From a virus: a DNA stretch of 64,000 nucleotides. The notes under the pieces are model-generated. The model saw only the letters and a program-made list of their open reading frames with translations. It did not search any database and had not been told where the DNA came from. The DNA lies in the IMG/VR virus record IMGVR_UViG_3300020057_000001, positions 96,072-160,071 of that record. One strand, given 5' to 3'. Numbering within the stretch: position 1 is the stretch's first letter; each line of letters opens with the position of its first letter. Shown piece by piece: positions 1-7,451 of this stretch. The position numbers and the translations under genes are program-made.

Positions 1-1092
1 TTTCAGTTCCGTTGCGTCTTTAACTTTCATGAGTACCTTCCGAGCAAGGTCAAGTTGATTGACGCACAAGGCTTCCATATGTGTTTTAGACGTGATGTTA
101 AACTCAGGAAGGATCTCTACAATCTTTTTCTTAAACTTAGACTGCTCTTTGATCTTAAGCGCTTGCCGCACTGCCATAATAGGATCAGCGAATTCTTGAA
201 AAAAGACTTGGTCAATATCTGCTACTTCTTTGTTTACGTCTTTGACGTATTGCAATAAAGCCGCGCGATCGACGTTAATCCCAGTTATTTGTGCGTCTAC
301 AATTAAATGCGCCATGCTCATAAATAGCTCGTGGTCGGTTTCCCAGTCGTACTTCTGTGCAGCGAAACTGTTCGCTATAAACCGCGCAAGCTTAAGCGTG
401 CAGTCAGTGTCACCAACGTTGTACTCCTCAAGCGCCGTATCGTCAGCGAGATAGATGTACTTCATAAGATTCTTTTTAGTCATTTTGATTTCCTTGGTGA
501 CAAATTTTGTCTCCCAGGTACCGCTAAAAAAAATAGCGTCGTCGTGCTCCACGCCGTCGTCGAGCCAGACACGTTCACCATCGTCGTCGATAATTGCTAG
601 GCGTTGGTCTTTTCCATTGTCGTCGGGGGTCCAAGTTTTTTCTGTAAGGGATTTGTTAGTCTGGGCAAGAGCTACCTGTTGTTTCAGGTGCTCATAAAAT
701 TTTTGCTTGTGCCCGACGAGGTGCGGGAGGATGCGGGCTAGCGAGTCGTCTAGACCGAAGCCCTCACCCATTTCGTTTGCGTGACCAAAAAGCTGCGAAA
801 GGCGCATGCTGTCGTATTTAAGATTTAAGTTTAGCTCGGGAAATCGGCACTTAATAACGAGTAGCTCAAAGCCCACGTTGTGGGCTACAAGTGGAATTTG
901 TGCGTCCGAGAGCATTTTCAAGAAAGCGCGAACTTGATCTTCACCTTTGGCAAAGTATGTCTGCGTAATATCGTCGTCGGGATCGCCGACAAGCCAGCTT
1001 GCTGCTACGGAGAGTACGCGAAAATCGGGCTCCCACGCGTTTAGTCCAGTCGTTTCGAAGTCTATGCATATTAAATTTGAAAAATTTATCAT
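1..1092 (-). CDS. DNA polymerase I (family A), N-terminal part, runs off left edge
   Basis: The reverse strand is open from an ATG at 1092 to the window edge (364 codons, no stop), so only the N-terminal part is visible. It begins with a 3'-5' proofreading exonuclease domain: Exo I is D11/E13 in DFETTG, Exo II is HNVGFE at residues 71-76, Exo III is YNVGD (Y224, D228). After this comes ITGINVDRAAL, typical of the segment between the exonuclease and polymerase domains of family A enzymes. The palm and finger motifs would lie to the left. Glu replaces the usual Asp at the end of Exo II. It is the last visible gene of a leftward replication operon with SSB, exonuclease and recombination nuclease genes. 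Replicative role in the phage is inferred from this context. Confidence 0.88.
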   Translation of the reverse strand, partial: MINFSNLICIDFETTGLNAWEPDFRVLSVAASWLVGDPDDDITQTYFAKGEDQVRAFLKMLSDAQIPLVAHNVGFELLVIKCRFPELNLNLKYDSMRLSQLFGHANEMGEGFGLDDSLARILPHLVGHKQKFYEHLKQQVALAQTNKSLTEKTWTPDDNGKDQRLAIIDDDGERVWLDDGVEHDDAIFFSGTWETKFVTKEIKMTKKNLMKYIYLADDTALEEYNVGDTDCTLKLARFIANSFAAQKYDWETDHELFMSMAHLIVDAQITGINVDRAALLQYVKDVNKEVADIDQVFFQEFADPIMAVRQALKIKEQSKFKKKIVEILPEFNITSKTHMEALCVNQLDLARKVLMKVKDATELK

Positions 1093-1104
1093 AGAGACCC
1101 GCTT

Positions 1105-1827
1105 TCATTTATTTAACATCTCTAAAAGATAAGTATGTTTCGCCACGTAATTCGCGGTTTCCGTGTTAATTGCCGTAAGGGCTTCTAAAGATTTTAGAGA
1201 TTTGGAGTACAGACCTGCGTTGTACGCAACAAGCGTTAAGGCAACAGATCCATTTACTCTTTCATTGATCAGGTTAAACAAGCACGCAGAAATATTTAAA
1301 TTCACGACAGGCTCGTTTAGATCGTGTGCATCGAGTTTTTCTTGAAACCCGCAGCGCAGCGAGAAATCAGATGCCGTAGGTGGAGTAACTTGCCCGACGC
1401 CTCTAGCGCCTGCGGAAGATTTAGCGTCTGGTGAGAAGGCACTCTCGATAGCGAGTGTAGCAATCCAAGCATTCCTAAGTTCAATGCTAGGTAGGCGCTT
1501 TACAGCGGTCTGTGCAATTAAAGCAGCCATTGATGTCCTCTGATACGTCGACAAGGGCGATCTAGATATTTCCATTGCGTTTAGCGTAAGACTAATAATA
1601 CGCAGAAATTCTAGGTCTGCAAGACGCGCCGTCTCTTCTTTTTTCTCGAACTCGACCACCTTGGACTGCAACGCTTGAACTTTCTCGTCTACGCTAGAAA
1701 GAGCTAAAGTTTCGGCGGAGAACCTTAAAGAATTATAGCCGAGCACTATAAACACGCCTAAGATAAGAACAGCAACACCAACTCGAAAAAACCGTCGCAA
1801 AAAAGATCTAACTTGAATATATAGCAT
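1105..1827 (-). CDS. Membrane-anchored soluble lytic transglycosylase (SLT domain)
   Basis: This 240-residue protein has a basic N-terminus, one membrane segment at about residues 15-31, a charged probable coiled coil at about 45-75, and a C-terminal SLT/goose-lysozyme-like domain. The catalytic Glu is E128 in AIESAFSP, followed by the family pattern SSAGARGVGQ and later TANYVAKHTYL. Such enzymes cleave the glycan strand of peptidoglycan to anhydromuropeptides. The start ATG follows AGGAGG by 8 bases. The N-terminal anchor suggests the domain faces the periplasm. Its place inside a replication operon rather than a lysis or tail cassette is unusual; it could act in lysis, in cell-wall remodelling or as a virion wall enzyme. 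Confidence 0.85.
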   Translation of the reverse strand: MLYIQVRSFLRRFFRVGVAVLILGVFIVLGYNSLRFSAETLALSSVDEKVQALQSKVVEFEKKEETARLADLEFLRIISLTLNAMEISRSPLSTYQRTSMAALIAQTAVKRLPSIELRNAWIATLAIESAFSPDAKSSAGARGVGQVTPPTASDFSLRCGFQEKLDAHDLNEPVVNLNISACLFNLINERVNGSVALTLVAYNAGLYSKSLKSLEALTAINTETANYVAKHTYLLEMLNK

Positions 1828-1873
1828 ACTTGATGCCTCCTAAATACAGTGTTCGGACGGGATGTCCGAAACT

Positions 1874-4006
1874 TTAGCAAAAAATGACGTCGTCAAATGA
1901 CGAGTCGTTAACTCCATGTTCTACAAGTAATATTAATTTTGACTGCCCTACCACACGCAGATGGTCTAAGATATCATCTCGTAGTTCTGTGTGGCTTCCA
2001 GTGAGTGCTTCGTCGAGACAGAGAATAGGGGATGCGAACATGTCAGAAATAGCTAACTGCGCGGCTAACAAGCACCTATTTTCGGCGCCACCTGAAAAAT
2101 CTTCAATAGCCATCTCCAAGCCTTTATGAATAATCTTGAGCCCCATCTTAGCTCTGCGCTCGTCTTTTTTCGTAAAACTCTCATTTGTAATGAATATGTG
2201 TGTACCAGCATCGGGGAAAAAGAGGTCGATATAGTGTTTTAAATTTGTGTTTATGGCATTCACAATTGCGCTAACAGAAGACATCGTAGACTCGTCGCTG
2301 AGTTTTTTGAGTTTCGTAGCCGTTGTCACACTCTTCAGCAGAGAGTTCTCGCCCTCTACGACTTTGTTTAGGGATTCCTCTAGCAAAAGGTGCGCCTTGA
2401 GGGCAGCGCTAAAAGCTTGGTCTAGTGTAATGGCACGCTCTCGCGTTGCTTTACGAGCCAACCCCTCGGCTTGCTTCTGCTCTAGGTCTTTTAAAAAAGA
2501 CCTGTGGTCGGCTGAGCGGATGTTCAACGCATGCAAACTCTCTCTTATTAGGGTTTCATCTGGGAGATCTTGAACCCACTGCGCTGACAGGGTGCGCAGT
2601 TGATTGCGCTTAGACGCTAGGTTTTGTTCCAAAAAATGCAGATTGTTAATTTCTTGAACAACTACGGTCATTTCGGCATGTACATCTTGCTGTTTTTTAG
2701 TCGTGAGTTGTACGAGTTCTGTAAAGTCTGTGTCAGACACGGGGTGCGCTTTCGCTAAGAGCCCAGTACTCTCCTCAAACATCTGCCTTTGGACGACGCT
2801 TGCGGCCCTGTAGCGTTCCCAGTCGAGTACAAAACTAGCAGCCTGTTTCTCTTCTAGCTCTAAGGTATTTAGTGTCGCCACGAGTGCAGACTTAGCCGTG
2901 CCATCGTGTGAATGATGTAGTGTATTCGACGCTAACGTCAGGGGTGCTTGGCATGCAGGGCACTCATAGATAGACGTCATTGCATGAAGTGTTTGCGCTT
3001 TTTCAGCGGCTAACGTGGCAATACGTTGGCGAATCGCAGCAAGGTTAGCGTCTGCGGAAACAATCCCTTCCCTAGCTTGTTCGAGAGTTGTCGAGAGACC
3101 TGATTGAAGGGCTATCTGTAGCTTGTCGCGGGCTTGCTTCTTTAGCTCCTGCCTGTTGATTTGGTCAGATGCGTCCGCTAAAACGGCAGCCGCCTGTTGA
3201 ATCTCAGTGGAGAGGCTAAATTTGCGGGCGTCGAGGGCACTTCTTGTAGGTAGTGTATTCTCTAATGCCGCAATCTCAACTTGCAGGTTGTGAATAAGGG
3301 GAGCCAGCGTGCGGCTAGGGTGGTTTAGAAGGGCGGTTTGAGCCTGTATTGCGGAATCTACTTCGCGTATCTGTTGTCTAGCGTACTCAAACGTGTCACT
3401 AGACCACTGGTCGGTGTCCGCAGGTGGAACCGGAGGGTGATCGAGTGTCTCTAAGTGCGCTTTGCTGCGGGTTACGTTTTCTTGCGCCTGTGCTCGCAAG
3501 GACGTCTTGATGGTAAGATTCTGGGTGTACGACGTTAATTTGTCCTGTATAACTTTTTTATATTTCTCAGGGTCGTGGGCACCGAAAGCGAGCGTCTGGA
3601 TAAAGCGGACTTGATCCGCCGCACCTAGCGTAAGGAGTGACCCTCTAAGCTTCTGCTTGACGTAAGAGGAAGCAGAAAACTGCTCATGGCTCATACCAAG
3701 CACCCGCTGTATCTCAGCTTGTCCCACGTCGTTCTCAAGGTGGTCATTCACAATTAACCGACCCGGACCTTTAAAACGAGCTATGGAAGCAAGACCAGAA
3801 AAACCTGTAAGAATAACAGAGGCTTTAGTTTCACCCAACGGGGCGACCGCACGTATGGCTTCATCGCCGTAGAGCGCCCAGTTGATGGCTTGCAGTATTG
3901 TGCTCTTACCGGCCTCACTATTCCCTGCGATTCTTACTAACCCAGTCTGGGGTAATTCTATAGTTTTGTCTTTAAGTCCCTTAAATGCTTTAATCTCTAG
4001 TCTCAA
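1874..4006 (-). CDS. Rad50/SbcC-like ATPase subunit of recombination nuclease
   Basis: The 710-residue protein has the complete SMC/Rad50 plan: Walker A GNSEAGKST at 28-36, a long charged coiled coil, a zinc hook CPAC at 349-352, returning coiled coil, ABC signature SGGAENR near 638, Walker B LCLDEA near 662, and a switch histidine in LLVEHG near 697. The family includes phage T4 gp46, E. coli SbcC and Rad50, which dimerise through the hook and use ATP to control the Mre11-type nuclease on DNA ends. The nuclease partner lies directly upstream, two bases away, so the pair is co-transcribed. Likely role: recombination-dependent replication and processing of double-strand ends. Confidence 0.95.
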   Translation of the reverse strand: MRLEIKAFKGLKDKTIELPQTGLVRIAGNSEAGKSTILQAINWALYGDEAIRAVAPLGETKASVILTGFSGLASIARFKGPGRLIVNDHLENDVGQAEIQRVLGMSHEQFSASSYVKQKLRGSLLTLGAADQVRFIQTLAFGAHDPEKYKKVIQDKLTSYTQNLTIKTSLRAQAQENVTRSKAHLETLDHPPVPPADTDQWSSDTFEYARQQIREVDSAIQAQTALLNHPSRTLAPLIHNLQVEIAALENTLPTRSALDARKFSLSTEIQQAAAVLADASDQINRQELKKQARDKLQIALQSGLSTTLEQAREGIVSADANLAAIRQRIATLAAEKAQTLHAMTSIYECPACQAPLTLASNTLHHSHDGTAKSALVATLNTLELEEKQAASFVLDWERYRAASVVQRQMFEESTGLLAKAHPVSDTDFTELVQLTTKKQQDVHAEMTVVVQEINNLHFLEQNLASKRNQLRTLSAQWVQDLPDETLIRESLHALNIRSADHRSFLKDLEQKQAEGLARKATRERAITLDQAFSAALKAHLLLEESLNKVVEGENSLLKSVTTATKLKKLSDESTMSSVSAIVNAINTNLKHYIDLFFPDAGTHIFITNESFTKKDERRAKMGLKIIHKGLEMAIEDFSGGAENRCLLAAQLAISDMFASPILCLDEALTGSHTELRDDILDHLRVVGQSKLILLVEHGVNDSSFDDVIFC

Positions 4007-4008
4007 AA

Positions 4009-5010
4009 TTACACTCCTACTGCTGTTACGACCTCTTGAAAAAGGAAGTTTACGTCATTATCGGCGAGTTCGTCCACCATATGAGACAAAACATCTAAAT
4101 AAGTTTTACGGTCTGTGGAACTAGAGGAGAACACGACGTCGTCCGCCGCAAGTATTATTTTTACACCTAGCGCGTTAAATTCTTTGTAAGCATCGCTTTT
4201 CTTAAACTTTGAGAGTTCTAAGAAGGAGCCTGACAGCTTGAGACGAAAAGAGTCACCTGTGTTAAACAGCTCTACACGCGGTAGATTTTCTACCTTGCAC
4301 TCGTAGGTCAATTTTCGAGGAAGACCGAGCGAGATTAAATTTTCAGTGTACGTCCCTGCGCTGAAGTTAAATAGAGATATCGTCTTTTCCGCTACTTCGC
4401 CAAACGAGTGGTGAAAAGGTGTACCTACGTATATGACGTTTGAGTGAGGCTTTTGTCTATCGTGAAAGTGTCCCGCAATAAGAAGGGGCCAATTAGCGTC
4501 CCACCTGTCACCTTTTGCGCAGACGACTTTAGGCGCCATAAACGAGCCCTCGATTTCGGGGTGCGCAAACACCGCTGAAGATGTGCGCCAGTCGGGTAGC
4601 AAATCTAGAGCTTCTACAAGTCGTCCTGGCGGGGTGTACGGTGTGAAGGAAAATGATAAGCCACCTATAGTGGCTTGAGTAGGGTGGTCAACTATAGTGA
4701 TATTGCGTAGGTTTTTTAGAACTTTAAACGGATGGTCTGATTCAAGAAACCGTGAAGGCGCTACCATATCGTGATTACCGATAAGGAGGTAGACGGGTAC
4801 ATGTTCAGCTAGGCTCTTAATCCAATCGTATGCAGTGTTTAAAAGCGTACTGTGACAAACTGCGTGGGTGTGGTTAAGGTCGCCCGTGATCACTACAGCG
4901 TCGGGTTTGGTTTGCTTTACGACTTCTAACGTAGTCTCTGCCATCTTAAGAAAAACGGGTAGAGTACTCATTTGACAATGAGGGTCACCTATCACGAGAA
5001 CATTAGACAT
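4009..5010 (-). CDS. Mre11/SbcD-like nuclease subunit
   Basis: This 333-residue metallophosphoesterase carries the metal-binding motifs in order: D9/H11 in GDPHC, D44 in TGDLNHT, IGNHDM at about 78-82, H150 in FAHPEIEG and AGHFHD (H181, H183). The order and spacing match Mre11, SbcD and T4 gp47. The C-terminal third is the probable capping and partner-binding region. An AAGGA site precedes the ATG. It sits directly upstream of the Rad50-like gene, the conserved arrangement for this complex. Expected activity is Mn-dependent endo- and 3'-5' exonuclease on DNA ends, controlled by the ATPase subunit. Confidence 0.93.
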   Translation of the reverse strand: MSNVLVIGDPHCQMSTLPVFLKMAETTLEVVKQTKPDAVVITGDLNHTHAVCHSTLLNTAYDWIKSLAEHVPVYLLIGNHDMVAPSRFLESDHPFKVLKNLRNITIVDHPTQATIGGLSFSFTPYTPPGRLVEALDLLPDWRTSSAVFAHPEIEGSFMAPKVVCAKGDRWDANWPLLIAGHFHDRQKPHSNVIYVGTPFHHSFGEVAEKTISLFNFSAGTYTENLISLGLPRKLTYECKVENLPRVELFNTGDSFRLKLSGSFLELSKFKKSDAYKEFNALGVKIILAADDVVFSSSSTDRKTYLDVLSHMVDELADNDVNFLFQEVVTAVGV

Positions 5011-5031
5011 AAAATTTCCTTCGGTGCAAAT

Positions 5032-6465
5032 TTATTCGGCGCGCCATTTTGTATCGATAAGCATAACTAGTTGGCGTTGCTTACCCGTGTAAAGGATACC
5101 ATTGCAATGCATCCAAGTCGATGCACCCTTATCGTTGTACCCGAGTTTGAGAAAAGTTGAGGTTCCTACTTGCCAGCAGCCACCCGGATGGATACCGGGA
5201 CTATGCGAGTGACCCACAAAACAATCTCCGACCGCTTTAGATAATCCCGCTAGTCCGCCTTTAGAGCCGTTAAGTCCAAGGTGCCCATGTTGTGAAAACT
5301 CTACTCCTTCTACTTTAAATGATGCTGCGGCGGACAGCCAATTCCAACTTCCATCTGGGTCGGTAGCGTATGATAGTGGGTTGTGTCCTTGGCGAAGTTT
5401 TACTGCCAGTTCTAGCGCGATTTCGATGTTTTGTACATCGTTCACAAATCGCATTTCGTTCAGGTAGCGGCTTAAAAAGTAGTCGTGGTTACTCTCTTTA
5501 ACGTAGCATTCTGTGTGTGCGGGTAGAAAAGATTTAATCGTATTCAGTAGTTCGCCGCAGACCTCAAGTTCCGCGTCCAAAGTGGCGATATGTGTATGTA
5601 CGAGGGAACGGTCAATCTTTTTAGTTTCAATGTGATGATTCACAGAAGCGCCAGAAAATACGTCTTGAACAAACACTTTTTTAGGAAGGACTACAGATGC
5701 TAAGTCTTGTAAAAACGCTAGAGCCACAGGATCAGTTTCCCCAGCATGTAAGTCGCCGACTTCGATTGCCTCTGCTTGCTCTTTCCAAGTTGAGCCGTCA
5801 GCAAAGTAGCGTGTACCAAGGTCGATTATGGAGTTATTCTCAGCATGCGCCTGAAGTTGACGAAGATGAAAAATATCGTCGTCTATCTCTATTACCAGTG
5901 CGCCGTAAACGTGCCGCTGTTCCGCCAATTTGCCTGGACGAGTTGGTTGATAGTTGGGTTGCGTCACGACACCAGTTGAGTGCACGATACGTGGCAAAGA
6001 CCCGATCTTACCGGGCAGCATGCGCATGGATTGTACGGGTGCCGCAACAATAAGGCTGATTCGTTCACCATTGTCTAGCGACAGCTCGCTTAGACCCCGT
6101 AGAGGGTCTACGAGTTGCGGAACGTTTTGAATGTCAAAAGCAACAAGGTTTGAATTAAATCGGTAGCTCGTTACTAATTGACCACTTTTGAAATACTTTG
6201 TAAGAGGTGAATCGTAAAACTCGTCTTGTTTTTCTAAGGCGCGTTGATGCGGGCGCATCCCTAGAATGATAAGGGTGGCATTATTCTGATGGCAGTAGGC
6301 TTCAAGGCTTTTTAAAAAGTCTTTGTTCACGTACGCGTTCTGCACTGCGGCAGTAACGACAAAGCGCCCTTGTGTGTGGTCAGCCGTAATGTTCTGAGCT
6401 TCGAGGGAGTCTCGGGTAATTGCGTTGGGTTTTTTCTCTTTTTTAATCTTTGTCGTATCGGTCAT
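5032..6465 (-). CDS. Second calcineurin-like metallophosphoesterase with N-terminal extension
   Basis: The 477-residue protein has a metallophosphoesterase core in its C-terminal half: GDLH (237-240), a D268-containing second motif, SNHD (325-328), HGH (393-395) and GHSH (418-421). About 220 residues precede the core, with no motif I recognise; they could be DNA binding or a regulatory region. It begins at ATG 6465 after TAGGAG and is co-directional with the Mre11- and Rad50-like genes. The metal ligands appear intact, so a phosphodiesterase or nuclease activity is likely; the substrate is unknown. It is not a duplicate of the neighbouring Mre11-like protein, since spacing and flanking sequence differ. 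Confidence 0.8.
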   Translation of the reverse strand: MTDTTKIKKEKKPNAITRDSLEAQNITADHTQGRFVVTAAVQNAYVNKDFLKSLEAYCHQNNATLIILGMRPHQRALEKQDEFYDSPLTKYFKSGQLVTSYRFNSNLVAFDIQNVPQLVDPLRGLSELSLDNGERISLIVAAPVQSMRMLPGKIGSLPRIVHSTGVVTQPNYQPTRPGKLAEQRHVYGALVIEIDDDIFHLRQLQAHAENNSIIDLGTRYFADGSTWKEQAEAIEVGDLHAGETDPVALAFLQDLASVVLPKKVFVQDVFSGASVNHHIETKKIDRSLVHTHIATLDAELEVCGELLNTIKSFLPAHTECYVKESNHDYFLSRYLNEMRFVNDVQNIEIALELAVKLRQGHNPLSYATDPDGSWNWLSAAASFKVEGVEFSQHGHLGLNGSKGGLAGLSKAVGDCFVGHSHSPGIHPGGCWQVGTSTFLKLGYNDKGASTWMHCNGILYTGKQRQLVMLIDTKWRAE

Positions 6466-6472
6466 AAAACTC

Positions 6473-6772
6473 CTAGAGTCGTTGAAATGTGGACTTTTGA
6501 AAGCGGTTCAAGTTGTCTTCTTGGTCTTTTTTTCGAGCGTGTTCGTCTGACACTTTCTTTGATAAATGTGCTGAATCGTAAATGGGATACATATGCCGGT
6601 ATCCAATGCTCGTACCGACGGTGGTGATAGTTTTCGGGCTTTCTTTTAACCAAAGACACTCGCTGTCCGAACCATCCCGTTTACGAAACCCGTCCTCTAA
6701 GGGCTCTACTTCGTCGTCGAATAAGTCGAGTGTGCGATCGCAGTGCACACAGTGGAATTTGTACATCGGCAT
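6473..6772 (-). CDS. Small zinc-ribbon-like protein (FmdB-type N-terminus)
   Basis: This 99-residue protein starts MPMYKFHCVHCD, close to the N-terminal knuckle of FmdB-type regulatory zinc ribbons (MPxYxYxCxxC). C8 and C11 are present; a second canonical Cys pair is not, with only one further Cys near residue 39, so metal binding may be incomplete or shared. The C-terminal third is highly charged and lysine rich. It follows the DnaQ-like gene by one base and precedes the metallophosphoesterase, and is probably translated as part of that operon. Function unknown. Confidence 0.65.
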   Translation of the reverse strand: MPMYKFHCVHCDRTLDLFDDEVEPLEDGFRKRDGSDSECLWLKESPKTITTVGTSIGYRHMYPIYDSAHLSKKVSDEHARKKDQEDNLNRFQKSTFQRL

Positions 6773-6773
6773 T

Positions 6774-7451
6774 TCATGCCTCGACTATAGCGAAATGTTT
6801 GTTTTGCCAATTTTTAATTTCGTCAGTGGAAAGTTTCTTGAGCCAATTTTTAGAAGCGTTGTCAAAAAAGAACCCTTCAGCTTTTGCGAAGTCTTTTTGA
6901 TGAAACGAAACCAAGGCTTTAACCGTCTTTTTTGGCTGTAGAGCATCCTGTATAACACTGTCGAGGTTCGGTAGAGCGCATAAGATTTGAATCAACAAGC
7001 GCACGTCGGCTGCTGCCCTATGGAGTTTTAAAACAGGCAATCCAAGGTCAACGGCAATGTGCGAGAGTTTGCTGGCCTTCGTGCCCGTGATTCGAATGTC
7101 TTCGCGTGTGCAAAGAAAAGGGCGGTCGATCGGCAAGCCTAGCATCTGTAGGCGAGGAGCATCAAACTTTACGTTATGGGCGACAAGGGCGTCTGCTTGA
7201 GAAGCGTAGTAAGACAGTATACAAAGACCAACGTTGAGCCATTCAGGGCTAGAGGGGATTTCTTGAAGGGCTGCGTCAGGTATACCGTTGACGTGAAAGG
7301 TCGCGTTGAGTTTGTCAGTCTTCACCAAAAAACTAAACTCAGCCAGTACTTCTTTTGTCGTCGTAGACAAAAGAGCCCCTGCCACTTCAATAACAGGGTC
7401 GTCGGCGAGGTCGAGCCCTGTAGTTTCAGTATCTAGTACAAGTAGTTTCAC
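6774..7451 (-). CDS. DnaQ-like 3'-5' exonuclease (DEDDh)
   Basis: This 225-residue protein has all DEDDh exonuclease motifs: D7/E9 in LDTETTG, H92-N93 with D97 in AHNVKFD, and H144/D149 in HRAAADV. It resembles the proofreading epsilon subunit and RNase T-like enzymes. The C-terminal 60 residues lie outside the exonuclease fold. The start overlaps the chaperonin stop by four bases (ATGA), so the two are translationally coupled. The phage also has a proofreading domain in its family A polymerase, so this stand-alone enzyme may act in DNA or RNA degradation, or as a separate proofreader; the sequence does not decide. Confidence 0.9.
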   Translation of the reverse strand: MKLLVLDTETTGLDLADDPVIEVAGALLSTTTKEVLAEFSFLVKTDKLNATFHVNGIPDAALQEIPSSPEWLNVGLCILSYYASQADALVAHNVKFDAPRLQMLGLPIDRPFLCTREDIRITGTKASKLSHIAVDLGLPVLKLHRAAADVRLLIQILCALPNLDSVIQDALQPKKTVKALVSFHQKDFAKAEGFFFDNASKNWLKKLSTDEIKNWQNKHFAIVEA

